This document shows, piece by piece, positions 17,270-27,118 of a stretch of DNA of 64,000 nt. This stretch comes from an uncultured Campylobacter sp. GTDB taxonomy: Bacteria; Campylobacterota; Campylobacteria; Campylobacterales; Campylobacteraceae. Position 1 is the first letter of the stretch; every line of letters starts with the position of its first letter. The notes under the pieces were generated by a model. That model saw nothing but the letters and a program-made list of their open reading frames with translations, was not told the origin of the DNA and made no database searches. The stretch spans positions 6,284-70,283 of the forward strand of contig NZ_CALJPC010000001.1 of NCBI RefSeq assembly GCF_937981295.1, read 5' to 3'. The position numbers were made by a program, and so were the translations under genes.

Positions 17270-19552
17270 ATAATCAAAGAAGTATATTTTATCGTCGTAT
17301 CGGCCGTCATAATATTTTTTGGGCTTGCTACCATTGCGCCCGATTCCGCGCTTGTAGGCAGCGCCGGCAATGCCATCCGCTCGTTTAATACCCAGCTATT
17401 CGGCTATTTTGCATACATCTATCCGCTATTTTTACTTGCCTTGGCATACGTAGCCTATAAGCATTTTCGCGGTTTTGACTTTAGATTTTTTGAGTTTAGC
17501 ATCGGAGCCATTTTGCTGTTTTTTACCATTTTGATGGTGCAGTCGAGTCTCTTTGGCGCTAGTGGCGGAGCGGTCGGCAGCTTCGCGGTGGACGGACTTA
17601 GGCGAATGATCGGAAGCGTCGGTGTGTGGATTTTTAATATTACGATTTTTGTGCTTTCGCTAGTGCTTATATTTGAAGATCGCTTCACCGACATCATTAA
17701 AAATTGCTTTATTGGCTCAAGAGATGAAAGCTCGCAGGATGAAATTGGGGATGATTTCGCTAGCGATGCAGATGCAGCGCAAAGGGGCGGGCTTGCAAGG
17801 CATTCGTCTGCGCAGGGCTTGAGAGGTGCGGAAAATTTTAACGCTTTGAATGACGCTTTGAGCACAGAGGACAATTCGGCAAAACAGGGTAATTTTATGG
17901 AGCAGGGTGCAAGCAGGCGCGGTTTTGAAGGTGAGCGAAATTTACAAAATTTAAACGATACTCGCGAGCCTGAAAATGAACATAATTTCAGTGATGCACA
18001 GGGTCCGCAGGCTTCCGCTGAACGCGAGCTTAAAATGCCGCAGAAGGGAAAGCCGAGCAGGCTAAAAAGGGTCGAGCGCCTAAGCGAAGTCGCCGAAAAT
18101 AAAAGGCTTTTGGATCAGCTCGATAAGGGCAGGGTGGCTAAGCCCAAGGATTTTAAACTGCCGCCGCTTGATTTTTTAAACCTGCCGCCGAAAAAGAAAA
18201 GCAATATCGACGAGAGTGAGATCGATCGTAAAATTTACGACCTGCTCGATAAGCTGCGTAAATTTAAGATCGACGGCGACGTGGTGCGGACCTACTCGGG
18301 CCCGGTCGTTACGACATTTGAGTTTCGCCCCGCCGCGCACATCAAGGTAAGTAAAATTCTAACGCTGCAAGACGATCTGGCGATGGCTCTTAGGGCGCAG
18401 ACCATCCGCATCCAAGCGCCGGTTCCGGGCAAAGACGTCGTGGGTATCGAGATCCCGAATCAAAATATCGATACGATCTATCTGCGCGAAATTTTAGAAA
18501 GCGATGTGTTTAAAAGCGCTTCCAGTCCGCTTACCATCGTGCTTGGCAAGGACATCGTGGGGCAGCCATTCGTCACCGATCTTAAGAAGCTGCCGCACCT
18601 TCTCATCGCAGGCACCACGGGAAGCGGCAAGAGCGTGGGTATCAACGCCATGCTGCTTAGCCTTTTGTATCGCAACTCGCCCAAGAGCCTGCGCTTAATA
18701 ATGATCGATCCGAAGATGCTCGAGTTTAGCATCTACAACGACATCCCGCACCTGCTAACGCCCGTCATCACGCAGCCTAAGCAGGCGATCATTGCGCTAA
18801 GTAATCTCGTTGCGGAGATGGAGCAACGCTACTCGCTCATGGCGCAAAACAGGACGAAAAATATCGACAACTACAACGAAAAGATGCTGCGCGAGGGGGG
18901 CGAAATTTTGCCTTACATCGTCGTTATCATCGACGAGCTCGCGGATCTGATGATGACGAGCGGCAAGGACGTAGAGCACTACATCGCGCGTCTGGCGCAG
19001 ATGGCGCGCGCTAGCGGCATCCATCTCATCGTAGCGACGCAGCGCCCTAGCGTGGACGTCGTCACGGGGCTGATAAAGGCGAATCTGCCTAGCCGTATCA
19101 GCTTCCGCGTGGGCTCGAAGGTCGATAGCAAGGTGATTTTGGATCAGATGGGCGCGGATAGCTTGCTTGGGCGTGGCGATATGCTGTTTACGCCGCCTAC
19201 CGCGCCAGGGCTCATCCGCCTGCACGCGCCGTTCACGACCGAGAATGAGATCAACAAGATCGCGGAATTTTTAAAAGCGCAAGAAAGCGTCGTTTATGAC
19301 GAGCGATTTTTGATCGAAAACGAGGGCGCCAAGCAAGAAGGCGGCATAATCAATCCGCAAAATATTGTGCTTGACGAGCTTTACGACGAGGCGAAGGCGA
19401 TCGTTTTGGAGGAGGAGAAGACCTCGATCAGCTACCTACAGCGCCGCTTGCGTATCGGGTACAACCGCGCCGCGACGATCATCGAGCAGCTCGAACAGAT
19501 GGGTGTTTTGAGCGAGATCAACGCCAAAGGTCAGCGCGACATAATCAAGTAA
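17270..19552 (+). CDS. ftsK: DNA translocase FtsK
   Basis: Septal DNA pump that clears chromosome ends during division. Four membrane helices fall in the first ~150 residues, then a low-complexity linker (about 165-275), then the motor: Walker A AGTTGSGKSVG, Walker B IVVIIDELADLMM, and a C-terminal winged-helix gamma domain (SISYLQRRLRIGYNRAATIIEQL). The first ordinary start codon in frame is TTG 17441, but that would remove the first helix. The frame is open and homology-like back to 17261, and an ATA at 17270 sits six bases after AAGGA, so ATA initiation is proposed. Length would be 760 residues. Confidence 0.85.
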   Translation: MIKEVYFIVVSAVIIFFGLATIAPDSALVGSAGNAIRSFNTQLFGYFAYIYPLFLLALAYVAYKHFRGFDFRFFEFSIGAILLFFTILMVQSSLFGASGGAVGSFAVDGLRRMIGSVGVWIFNITIFVLSLVLIFEDRFTDIIKNCFIGSRDESSQDEIGDDFASDADAAQRGGLARHSSAQGLRGAENFNALNDALSTEDNSAKQGNFMEQGASRRGFEGERNLQNLNDTREPENEHNFSDAQGPQASAERELKMPQKGKPSRLKRVERLSEVAENKRLLDQLDKGRVAKPKDFKLPPLDFLNLPPKKKSNIDESEIDRKIYDLLDKLRKFKIDGDVVRTYSGPVVTTFEFRPAAHIKVSKILTLQDDLAMALRAQTIRIQAPVPGKDVVGIEIPNQNIDTIYLREILESDVFKSASSPLTIVLGKDIVGQPFVTDLKKLPHLLIAGTTGSGKSVGINAMLLSLLYRNSPKSLRLIMIDPKMLEFSIYNDIPHLLTPVITQPKQAIIALSNLVAEMEQRYSLMAQNRTKNIDNYNEKMLREGGEILPYIVVIIDELADLMMTSGKDVEHYIARLAQMARASGIHLIVATQRPSVDVVTGLIKANLPSRISFRVGSKVDSKVILDQMGADSLLGRGDMLFTPPTAPGLIRLHAPFTTENEINKIAEFLKAQESVVYDERFLIENEGAKQEGGIINPQNIVLDELYDEAKAIVLEEEKTSISYLQRRLRIGYNRAATIIEQLEQMGVLSEINAKGQRDIIK

Positions 19553-19582
19553 GCTTTAAAATTTCGATGAAATTTAAGCGGC

Positions 19583-19710
19583 GAAATTTTAAAATTTATT
19601 GGATTTGCGGCGTCGGAATTTTTAAAATTTGATGGGTCTATGTCGATAGAATTTTAAATTTTAGAAATTTTAAAATTTATCGGATTTGTCGCAGCGGAAT
19701 TTTAAAATTT
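19583..19710. repeat. 81-base-period direct repeat with AAATTTTAAAATTT cores
   Basis: GAAATTTTAAAATTTAT(T/C)GG begins at 19583 and again at 19664, 81 bases apart, each followed by GATTTG, a GC-rich spacer and GGAATTTT(T)AAAATTT. Another AATTTTAAATTTT copy lies between them. Confidence 0.6.
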
Positions 19711-20897
19711 CGGTACCTGTTGCGAATTTTAAATTTGTATGTCCATGCCCCACAGCTCGCACTTGTATCTCTGCGGCTGAGGCAAAGTGTGGCAGCTTGC
19801 GCGGATGTGATCGAGGCTTTTTGCGGTATGGCAGGGCGCTTTAAAGGTAGTGCTCGGCAGGTGCAAACAGCGCGTTTTACAGCTTGCGTTTACGGCGCGC
19901 CCGCTTTAAGACGTATTGAAATTTAAGGCGCGGTTTAATTGAGCGCTGTGCTCTTGGCACTAAATTTCAATCGCGGCGTGAAATTTTAAGGCATAAGCGG
20001 AGCAAAAAAAGGCACAGGATTTAAAATTCTAAAATTTGAGCGAAAGAGCTTCGAGATTTAAATTTTAAACGCTCGGCGATATTTAAATTTCATCTGCGAC
20101 GCAGAATTGAGAGCTTGCCGCACTGCCGATACGTGAGCGATAGGCGCTCTGCGGCGGATGAATTTCGTTCAAGGCACCGCGGCGATCCGCGACGTAAATT
20201 TGAAATTTTATCCGAAACTGCTGCATACGGGGACGCCAGGCGGCCCAAATTTTGATTTTAAAATTTGCCGCAGCGGACCTGAATTTTAAATCGCGCCGCG
20301 CCGACATGAAATGTCTTGCGACTGCGCAAGCGGAAGAAGTTGCTGCAGACTGGCTTGCCCGCGCGCGAGTACATGAGTGGAAAGTTGGTCGCGCGCTGAA
20401 AGCCAGTAGTGGAGTATTGCGGTCGCGCGTTACGGTTAATTTGTAGCGCGAGTGCTCGTGCCGCATGTCAAAAACTTGTGTCGCAATCCGCGCAACAAAG
20501 CTGTTTGGCGCGCGGTGTTTTGTCGGGCATGTTTCGCAGTGCGGCTGCATACGGCATGTTTTGCGAGCGAGTGTTTACATGCTCTGCGGCGTAAAATTTT
20601 AGAACGGAAAATTTATCACCGCGCACATAAATTTAATAAAATTTGCGCCGTAGCGGCGAATAAATTTAAAACGAAATTTCGCACTGCCTGCGGTATAAAC
20701 GCGCTTTGTAGCTAAGTTGCATTTTGCAGTGTGGCTGTATTGTAAGATGCGGCGCGTTTTACGTTGTCCGTGCGCTGAAAATCGATCGGCATGTGAGCGC
20801 GTTTGCAATGATGTTGCGGCGTAAAATTTTGCAGCTACCGCGCGCTACTCGTGTGCGATTTTGCATGGTCGCAGTTTGCGACCTTGTTATCGCGTGC

Positions 20898-21100
20898 CGA
20901 AAGTCGCCGCGATATGCCTGCCAGAGTAGAATGCACCCGTCTGTGTATTAAAAAATAGTGCGAGGTCCCGCTCTACGGTGCTGCAGCTCGTGTCAAAAGG
21001 CTGTGTGATACGCGAGAGTAAAATGCACGCTTAAAAAGCGGCGTGGATTGCGCTTCGCGGCGCTCTATCCGCAGTATGCATCGAAAGTCGCCGCGATATG
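20898..21100. repeat. Perfect 19-base direct repeat in a decayed array
   Basis: CGAAAGTCGCCGCGATATG occurs at 20898-20916 and 21082-21100, 184 bases apart. The sequence after each copy also aligns loosely (AATAGTGCGAGGTC versus AATAGCGCGAGATC), and GAGAGTAAAATGCACGC / AGAGTAGAATGCACCC-like pieces recur at roughly 90-100 base intervals, suggesting an older tandem array. Confidence 0.5.
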
Positions 21101-21408
21101 TTAGAATAGAGCGTACGCAATACGCGCTTGCGGAATAGCGCGAGATCGTACCTTGTGGCGTGCTATCCCGTAGTGTGCGCCATAAAGCCGCCTATGTGCG
21201 AGAAAAATAATGCGCGCCGCGCGTCAAAGATGCACGATCGCATTGCGTGCCAAAAGATAATGCGCGGTCGCGCCGTACACTTTTAAAAGGCGGTGCCACG
21301 ATTCGCACCGTGCGCCGTGGGCGCGATGCGAGGTTTCAAAACATCGTGCGGCAGACAAAGCGTGCACGGCGCACGTAAATGCGAATAAATTTTAAAACGG
21401 AGAGATGA

Positions 21409-22569
21409 TTGAGAACCGATAAATGGCTATATTACTTCACCTGCGCGCTCATTACGATCGGCATGATATTTTCGCTGTCGCTGAGCTCCTATACGGTGCT
21501 TCTGCTGGGTGCTACACCACTGCATTTTTTTTATCGTCAGTGCGCGGTAGGGATCGCCTGCATCGCGGTGATGTGGATCGTCTCTCGCGCCGATCCCGAT
21601 AAATGCCTAACGCCGGTGTGCATGTCGCTTTTTGCGATAATGGGGATTTTGATGCTCGCGATGGGCTTTTTACCCAAATCCTTGGTCGCCGACGTAAACG
21701 GCGCGGCGCGCTGGATCAGGCTGCCGTTTTTTAACCTCGCGCCGGTGGAATTTTTCAAGGTGGGCTTCATCTACTTTTTGGCGTGGAGCTTCTCGCGTAA
21801 GCTCGATCACTCCAAAAAAAGCATCGGGCGCGAGATCGCGACGCTGCTTCCTTACGTAGCGCTTTTCGGTTTTGTGGTGATCCTGGTCGCTATCGTGCAA
21901 AACGATCTGGGGCAGGTCGCGGTGCTGGGGCTTACGATGATTTTTATGTCGCTTTTTGCGGGCACTAGCTTCAAGCTCATCGGCTTTAGCTTTATGGGGA
22001 TCTTGGGGCTTGCTTACGTTTTTATCGTCACGAGCGCGCACAGAGTCGATCGCGTGCGCTCGTGGTGGGGCGGAGTGCAGGATTTCGTACTGTCGTTTAT
22101 GTCGCCGGAGACAGCTGCCGGGCTGCGTATAGAGGACGCTAGCGCGCCGTATCAGGTCGGACACTCGCTAAATGCGATAAACAACGGTGAGTTTTTCGGG
22201 CAGGGGCTTGGGCTCGGGAGCTTTAAGCTAGGCTATCTGAGCGAGGTGCATACCGACTTCGTGCTTGCAGGTATTGCCGAGGAGTGGGGGTTTGTCGGGA
22301 TTTTGCTCATCGTGGCGCTATTTTATGCGATGCTATTTCGCATCTTTCAGACCGCGAGCAAGTCGCCTAGTAACGTAAATTTCCTCTTTTGCCTGGGTAT
22401 CGGCTTTATGTTTTTCTTTTCGTTCATTATCAACTCCTACGGCATCACGTCGATCTCGCCGGTAAAGGGTATCGCCGTGCCGTTTCTGAGCTACGGCGGC
22501 AGCCACCTGCTCGCGGCATCGTTTGCGGTGGGGCTCGTTTTGATGGCGTCGAAAAGGGCGAAATTTTAA
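21409..22569 (+). CDS. ftsW: Septal peptidoglycan glycosyltransferase FtsW
   Basis: SEDS-family polytopic membrane protein, 386 residues with about ten helices. SEDS hallmarks visible: NGAARWIRL, PVEFFKVGFIYFLAW, QNDLGQVAVLG, GQGLGLGSFKLGYLSEVHTDFV with AGIAEEWGF, and the C-terminal GIAVPFLSYGGSHLLA. The start is TTG at 21409 with GGAG six bases upstream; the nearby ATG at 21405 is out of frame. Placement just before murG supports FtsW over RodA. Confidence 0.9.
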   Translation: MRTDKWLYYFTCALITIGMIFSLSLSSYTVLLLGATPLHFFYRQCAVGIACIAVMWIVSRADPDKCLTPVCMSLFAIMGILMLAMGFLPKSLVADVNGAARWIRLPFFNLAPVEFFKVGFIYFLAWSFSRKLDHSKKSIGREIATLLPYVALFGFVVILVAIVQNDLGQVAVLGLTMIFMSLFAGTSFKLIGFSFMGILGLAYVFIVTSAHRVDRVRSWWGGVQDFVLSFMSPETAAGLRIEDASAPYQVGHSLNAINNGEFFGQGLGLGSFKLGYLSEVHTDFVLAGIAEEWGFVGILLIVALFYAMLFRIFQTASKSPSNVNFLFCLGIGFMFFFSFIINSYGITSISPVKGIAVPFLSYGGSHLLAASFAVGLVLMASKRAKF

Positions 22570-22706
22570 GGCTTTTGCGGGCTTTGGAGCGAGTGCGATT
22601 AAATTTAGGCGTAAATTTAGAGCCGAATTTTGCGTTTGAAATTCTACGCTGAAGCGCGCCGTGGCTTAAATTTAAGCGCAAAATTTTATAAATTTAAAGG
22701 AAAAGT

Positions 22707-23720
22707 ATGGTCATAGCAATCAGCGGCGGCGGCACCGGCGGGCATCTGATAATCGCTAAAAATTTAGCCGCTCATCTTGCGAAGCAGGGCACCGAGACGA
22801 TCTTTATTGGCTCAAACCGTGGGCAGGATCGCGCGTGGTTTGAAAATAGCGAGCTTTTTGCGCGCACCTATTTTCTGCAAAGCTCGGGCGTCGTCGATAA
22901 AAAGGGCTTTGCCAAGCTAGCCTCGCTGCTAAATATCCTGCGCCTCTCGCTTGCGGCGCGTAAAATTTTAAAGCAAAACGGCGTCCGCGCGCTCATCAGC
23001 GTGGGCGGATACAGCTCGGCGCCCGCATCCATCGCGGCGATCCTTTCTCGCGTGCCGTTTTTTATCCACGAGCAAAATGCCGTTTGCGGGCGGCTCAACC
23101 GCCTGCTAAGGCCCTTTGCGCGCGCATTTTACAGCTCCTATGAAAAGCCCGCGTTTGCTTATCCGATCGCGGATATTTTTTTCGAGACGGCGCGGCCGCG
23201 CACGGCGCTTAAGAGGGTCATCTTTTTGGGCGGCTCGCAGGGGGCGAGCTTTATCAACTCGCTTGCCGTGGAGCTTGCGCCCAAGCTTTTGAGCCTCGGC
23301 TACGGCGTGATCCATCAGTGCGGCGAGCGCGAGTTTAAGCGTATCTCCCAGACCTACGCGCAGCAGGGCCTAGATGTACAGCTCGTAGGCTTTTGCAAAA
23401 ACATGCACGAGCTCATCGCAAGCGCCGATCTTTGCGTCGGGCGCAGCGGCGCTAGTACGCTGTGGGAGCTCTGCGCAAATGGCCTGCCGGCGATATTCGT
23501 GCCGTTTCCGTTCGCGGCGGCGGATCATCAGTTTTATAACGCGAAATTTCTTAAAGAGCGCGGACTTTGCGAAATTTTACGCCAGCAGGACGCAAGCGGC
23601 GAGCGGATTTTGAGCTTGATTGAGAGCTTTGACGTGGCGCGCGCGAGCAAAGGGCTGCTTGAGCTCGCTGATAAAAACGGCGCGCAAGCGATAATCGACG
23701 ATGTGATGAGTAAAATTTAA
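22707..23720 (+). CDS. murG: UDP-GlcNAc--undecaprenyl-pyrophosphoryl-MurNAc-pentapeptide transferase MurG
   Basis: Makes lipid II from lipid I at the inner face of the cytoplasmic membrane. 337 residues. The N-terminal loop GGGTGGHL (residues 7-14), HEQNAVCGRLNR, the second glycine-rich loop LGGSQGASFIN, and the UDP-GlcNAc site GRSGASTLWEL with FPFAAADHQFYNA are all present. AAAGGAAAAGT precedes the ATG. It follows ftsW by 137 bases. Confidence 0.95.
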   Translation: MVIAISGGGTGGHLIIAKNLAAHLAKQGTETIFIGSNRGQDRAWFENSELFARTYFLQSSGVVDKKGFAKLASLLNILRLSLAARKILKQNGVRALISVGGYSSAPASIAAILSRVPFFIHEQNAVCGRLNRLLRPFARAFYSSYEKPAFAYPIADIFFETARPRTALKRVIFLGGSQGASFINSLAVELAPKLLSLGYGVIHQCGEREFKRISQTYAQQGLDVQLVGFCKNMHELIASADLCVGRSGASTLWELCANGLPAIFVPFPFAAADHQFYNAKFLKERGLCEILRQQDASGERILSLIESFDVARASKGLLELADKNGAQAIIDDVMSKI

Positions 23721-23949
23721 AAAGGCGGTGGACGGTATGAGCTTGGTGAATTTAAGACGATCTCTGCGCGAGGCTTTAAATTTGTAAACCGATTAAATTT
23801 GACTTTCTGCGTTTGTGTAAATTTGACGCGGCGCTTGGGTTTGAGCAAAAATTTAAAATTTGTATGCTTGCCGAGCAAAGGGCGCTTTTTGATTTGCGCA
23901 AATTTAAACCCGCAAGCGCAATGCGCAAAAGTGCATTTGAGCCGTAAAA

Positions 23950-24861
23950 TTATCTGCGCCTAAAGCTGATTATCGCATCGTCGTTTTCTTGTTGATATTT
24001 TTCAAACAGAGCCTGATATCTTTGCGATTTCGCCGGATCATTTGAATAAATTCCCACTAGAAAATAGCACGCCTCCGCAAATCGCAACTCGCACGATCGC
24101 TCAAAGTATTGCGCGCCCGCCTCCTTGTCATTGTCGTCAAAATACGCGACGTAACCGAACATAAAGCAGCCCTCGCCGTTACCGAGCTTGCATGCTTTTT
24201 TATACAGTTTTCTGCCCTCTTGCGAATCTCTATCCTCGTAGCCTGCGAGTCTCGTGCAGCTTTCGCCGCCGTTAAGCTCGTAGCAGCCTTTTTTAAGTAG
24301 ATCTTTGGCGCCATCTTGCGAAATTTCGCCATTTAATAGCAGCAGGCTCGAAAGTACGGCGCAGGCATCGCCGTCTCCGCCGTCGCAATCTTCGCGAAAT
24401 CTTACGGGGTTTTTCATTTTTAAAGTGCCGTCTTTGGTGCGAATAGAAATTTCTTTAGGATTTTTGTCTGCGGCTTCGTTTGCTTGATTGGTCGGAATTC
24501 GGGTTTCATTCAAAGTCTCCGTGCGAGAAGATGCTTTTATCGCTATAAAGATCGCGACTATACACACGACGATGAGAGGAAATATTTTTGGCATGGAGCG
24601 ATTTTTGTGCGGAGTGCGGAGATCTGCGTCTTTGATCGATTGCCTACCCATTAAAGTAGCGACGGAAGGCTTGGGACTCGGTTTTTGGGTTAAATTTACT
24701 GCCGAACCTGCGCCTGATTTTTCGGTTAAATTTACGGTAGCGTCAGTATCCATATCTGCATTGGCATCCGTTTCGCAGACAGTTTCACTTGGGCTTTTTA
24801 AATTTTTGCCACGCTTTTCTCTCAGCTCATTTATGCGTTGTATGATTTCTTCGTTATTCAA
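23950..24861 (-). CDS. Single-pass membrane protein with periplasmic Cys-rich Sel1-like repeats
   Basis: 303 residues from a TTG start (24859-24861) preceded by AAGGA. Residues 1-90 are cytoplasmic and low-complexity, a membrane helix lies near 92-108 (IFPLIVVCIVAIFIAIKA), and residues 155-290 carry at least three Sel1/Hcp-like repeats each with paired cysteines (GDGDACAVL, GGESCTRLAG, GNGEGCFMFG, RFAEACYFLVG). Such cysteine pairs form intra-repeat disulphides in Helicobacter Hcp proteins. No precise function can be given. The gene stands alone. Confidence 0.75.
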   Translation of the reverse strand: MNNEEIIQRINELREKRGKNLKSPSETVCETDANADMDTDATVNLTEKSGAGSAVNLTQKPSPKPSVATLMGRQSIKDADLRTPHKNRSMPKIFPLIVVCIVAIFIAIKASSRTETLNETRIPTNQANEAADKNPKEISIRTKDGTLKMKNPVRFREDCDGGDGDACAVLSSLLLLNGEISQDGAKDLLKKGCYELNGGESCTRLAGYEDRDSQEGRKLYKKACKLGNGEGCFMFGYVAYFDDNDKEAGAQYFERSCELRFAEACYFLVGIYSNDPAKSQRYQALFEKYQQENDDAIISFRRR

Positions 24862-25097
24862 ATGAGATCCTTTTTGCTCGATAAATTTTGTTTTAGTTAA
24901 ACGCCCGTTTTTATCATCAAAATCGCATCGAAGCTGGGTGAATTATATCATCTTATTTTGAAATTTTCAAAAAACGACGACTAAAAAGAATTTGTAAATT
25001 TAGCGCAGATGCGCCGTCAAATTCGGACTAGCCCTTGCTATATAATCCACAGCCGAGTTTAAATTTTATATTCTTCAGATGCGCGTAAATTTCCAAA

Positions 25098-25120
25098 ACT
25101 TGATAGGATTCATATCAAGT
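25098..25120 (+). promoter_or_regulatory. HAIR-like HspR operator upstream of htpG
   Basis: A perfect 9-bp inverted repeat, AAACTTGAT (25096-25104) and ATCAAGTTT (25114-25122), lies just upstream of the htpG promoter. Its inner part is CTTGA-N11-TCAAG, exactly the outer frame and spacing of the HAIR consensus CTTGAGT-N7-ACTCAAG bound by HspR. HspR binding is inferred. Confidence 0.55.
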
Positions 25121-25135
25121 TTATTTATTCTACTC

Positions 25136-25164
25136 TTGACAAGATTAGCACTCCATGATATAAT
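25136..25164 (+). promoter_or_regulatory. Consensus sigma-70 promoter of htpG with CIRCE-like half site
   Basis: TTGACA at 25136-25141, a 17-base spacer and TATAAT at 25159-25164 match the consensus fully. The spacer contains TTAGCACTC (25145-25153), the exact left arm of the CIRCE operator of HrcA; the expected right arm at 25163-25171 (ATCTGCCAA) matches 5 of 9 positions. ATG follows 29 bases after the -10. Confidence 0.8.
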
Positions 25165-25193
25165 CTGCCAAAATTTTCAAAAAGGACCGCATA

Positions 25194-27035
25194 ATGGCAA
25201 AGAAAAAATTTAAGACCGAAGTGAATGATCTGCTAAATTTGATGATCCATTCGCTTTATTCAAACAAGGAGATTTTTCTACGCGAGCTGATCTCAAACGC
25301 AAGCGACGCGCTGGATAAATTAAACTATTTGTGCCTTACGAACGACGATTACAAGGCACTTTCGTATGTGCCGCGCATCGATATAAAGATCGACAAAGAG
25401 GCCAAAACGCTAAGTATCGGCGACAACGGCATCGGTATGGACGAAACCGAGCTAGAGAGCAATCTAGGCACCATCGCGCGCAGCGGCACGAAGGGCTTTA
25501 TGGCGAGCCTTAGCGGCGATGCGGCGAAGGACAGCAACCTCATCGGGCAGTTCGGCGTCGGGTTTTATTCGGCGTTTATGGTAGCGGACCGTATCGATGT
25601 TATCAGCCGCAAGCCGCTCTCGCAGGACGGCTATAAATGGAGCAGCGACGCGAGCAACTACATGGTCGAAAAGGCGCAGAAAGAGGACTTCGGCACGACG
25701 ATAATCCTGCATATGAAAGATGAGGAGTTTTTGGACGAATATAGGCTAGAAGGCATTATCAAAAAATACTCCAACCACATCCCTTATCCGATCTTTATGG
25801 ATAAAGAAGAATACATTCCTGCGCAAAAAGAGGGCGAGCAGGGACATAGCGAAGTTAAAAACGTCCAAATCAACCGCGCGAGTGCGCTTTGGCAGCTGCC
25901 GAAAAGCAGCCTAAAGTCTGGCGATTACAATGAATTTTATAAGCAGATCAGCCACGACAGCGGCGATCCGCTGTTTTACATCCACACAAAGGCCGAGGGC
26001 ACGCACGAATACACGACGCTTTTTTACGTGCCGAGCAGCGAGCCCTTTGATCTATACCGCGTCGATTATCAAAGCGGCGTGAAGCTCTACGTCAAGCGCG
26101 TTTTCATCACCGACGACGCCAAAGAGTTGCTGCCTAGCTACCTGCGCTTCGTACGCGGCATAATGGACGTCGAGGATCTGCCGCTAAACGTAAGCCGCGA
26201 AATTTTGCAAGAAAATCGAATTCTAGCCTACGTCCGCGAACAGAGCGTGAAAAAAATTCTATCCGAGCTAGAAAAGCTTTTGCAGAACGATCGTGAAAAA
26301 TACATAAAATTTTACGAATTATTCGGCAAGGTTTTGAAAGAGGGACTTTACGGCTTCGGCGCAAACAAAGAGGAAATTTTAAAACTTTGTCTTTTCAAAT
26401 CAAACCTGCGAGACGGTCTCATCACGCTTAGTGAGTATAAGGAAAAAATGAAAGAGGATCAAAAAGAGATCTATTATATCGCGGGAAACAGCGCCGCGAT
26501 GCTTAAAAGCTCGCCTCTGATCGAGAAATTTAACGCCGAGGGCACGGAAGTGCTGCTCTGCGACGATGAGATCGATACGATCGTGATGCCTGGCATTTTT
26601 GAGTTTGATAAGACGCCTGTAAAAAACGCGACTTCGATCAAGCAGGAGGCCACAAGCGACGATGCCGCGACGCCGCAAGCCAAAGAGATCGCCGCAAGGA
26701 TCAAAGAAATTTTAGGCGAACGCGTCAAGGATGTTAAAATTTCATCGCGTCTAAGCGGCTCGCTTTCCTGCCTTGTTTTTGACGAGAACGATCCCGATTT
26801 TGCGACGCAGCAGCTACTTAAGCAGATGGGAGGCCGCAATCTGCCGCCAATAAAGCCGATTTTGGAAATCAATGCAGATCACGAGATCATCAAAAAGCTG
26901 CAGGCCGATAAGCTGATGCTACCGCAAGTAGCCGAGATAATCTACGATCTCGCGCGCCTTAGCGAGGGGCAGGAGCTGGAAAATCCGAGCGAGTTTATCA
27001 AAAACGTAAACGATCTGATCGCAAAGGCTCTGTAA
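25194..27035 (+). CDS. htpG: Molecular chaperone HtpG (Hsp90)
   Basis: Cytoplasmic ATP-dependent chaperone of 613 residues. GHKL ATPase motifs are clear: ELISNASDALDKL (residues about 33-45), DNGIGMDE, and IGQFGVGFYSAFMVAD. The middle domain has GVKLYVKRVFI and the catalytic-arginine loop DLPLNVSREILQ; the C-terminal dimerisation domain follows. A consensus promoter with heat-shock operators lies directly upstream and a strong terminator downstream, so the gene is monocistronic. Confidence 0.97.
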   Translation: MAKKKFKTEVNDLLNLMIHSLYSNKEIFLRELISNASDALDKLNYLCLTNDDYKALSYVPRIDIKIDKEAKTLSIGDNGIGMDETELESNLGTIARSGTKGFMASLSGDAAKDSNLIGQFGVGFYSAFMVADRIDVISRKPLSQDGYKWSSDASNYMVEKAQKEDFGTTIILHMKDEEFLDEYRLEGIIKKYSNHIPYPIFMDKEEYIPAQKEGEQGHSEVKNVQINRASALWQLPKSSLKSGDYNEFYKQISHDSGDPLFYIHTKAEGTHEYTTLFYVPSSEPFDLYRVDYQSGVKLYVKRVFITDDAKELLPSYLRFVRGIMDVEDLPLNVSREILQENRILAYVREQSVKKILSELEKLLQNDREKYIKFYELFGKVLKEGLYGFGANKEEILKLCLFKSNLRDGLITLSEYKEKMKEDQKEIYYIAGNSAAMLKSSPLIEKFNAEGTEVLLCDDEIDTIVMPGIFEFDKTPVKNATSIKQEATSDDAATPQAKEIAARIKEILGERVKDVKISSRLSGSLSCLVFDENDPDFATQQLLKQMGGRNLPPIKPILEINADHEIIKKLQADKLMLPQVAEIIYDLARLSEGQELENPSEFIKNVNDLIAKAL

Positions 27036-27075
27036 ATTATCTAAATTTAGGGCTTCTATCCGTTATCTAAATTCC

Positions 27076-27118
27076 GCGCGGCTGCATAGGCTGTATAAAT
27101 CTATGTAGCCGCGCTTTT
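27076..27118 (+). terminator. Intrinsic terminator of htpG
   Basis: GCGCGGCTGCATAG (27076-27089) pairs with CTATGTAGCCGCGC (27101-27114), a 14-bp stem with one G-U pair and an 11-base loop, followed by TTTT. Confidence 0.85.

Larger units (their letters stand above)
19553..21408. other. 1.9 kb gene-free, repeat-rich stretch between ftsK and ftsW
   Basis: Short open frames occur on both strands here but they are compositionally odd (rich in Arg, Ala, Cys, His), lack ribosome binding sites and overlap one another, so none is called. The left end (19560-19720) is dominated by AAATTTTAAAATTT tracts; the right part (20440-21360) is GC-rich with many short decayed repeats such as GCGGCGTAAAATTTT and CGCCGCGATATG. 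Confidence 0.55.

Noticed and set aside
19720..20951. Several overlapping open frames between ftsK and ftsW
   Set aside because: They overlap on both strands, lack ribosome binding sites, and have odd Arg/Cys/Ala-rich composition expected from GC-rich repeat DNA.
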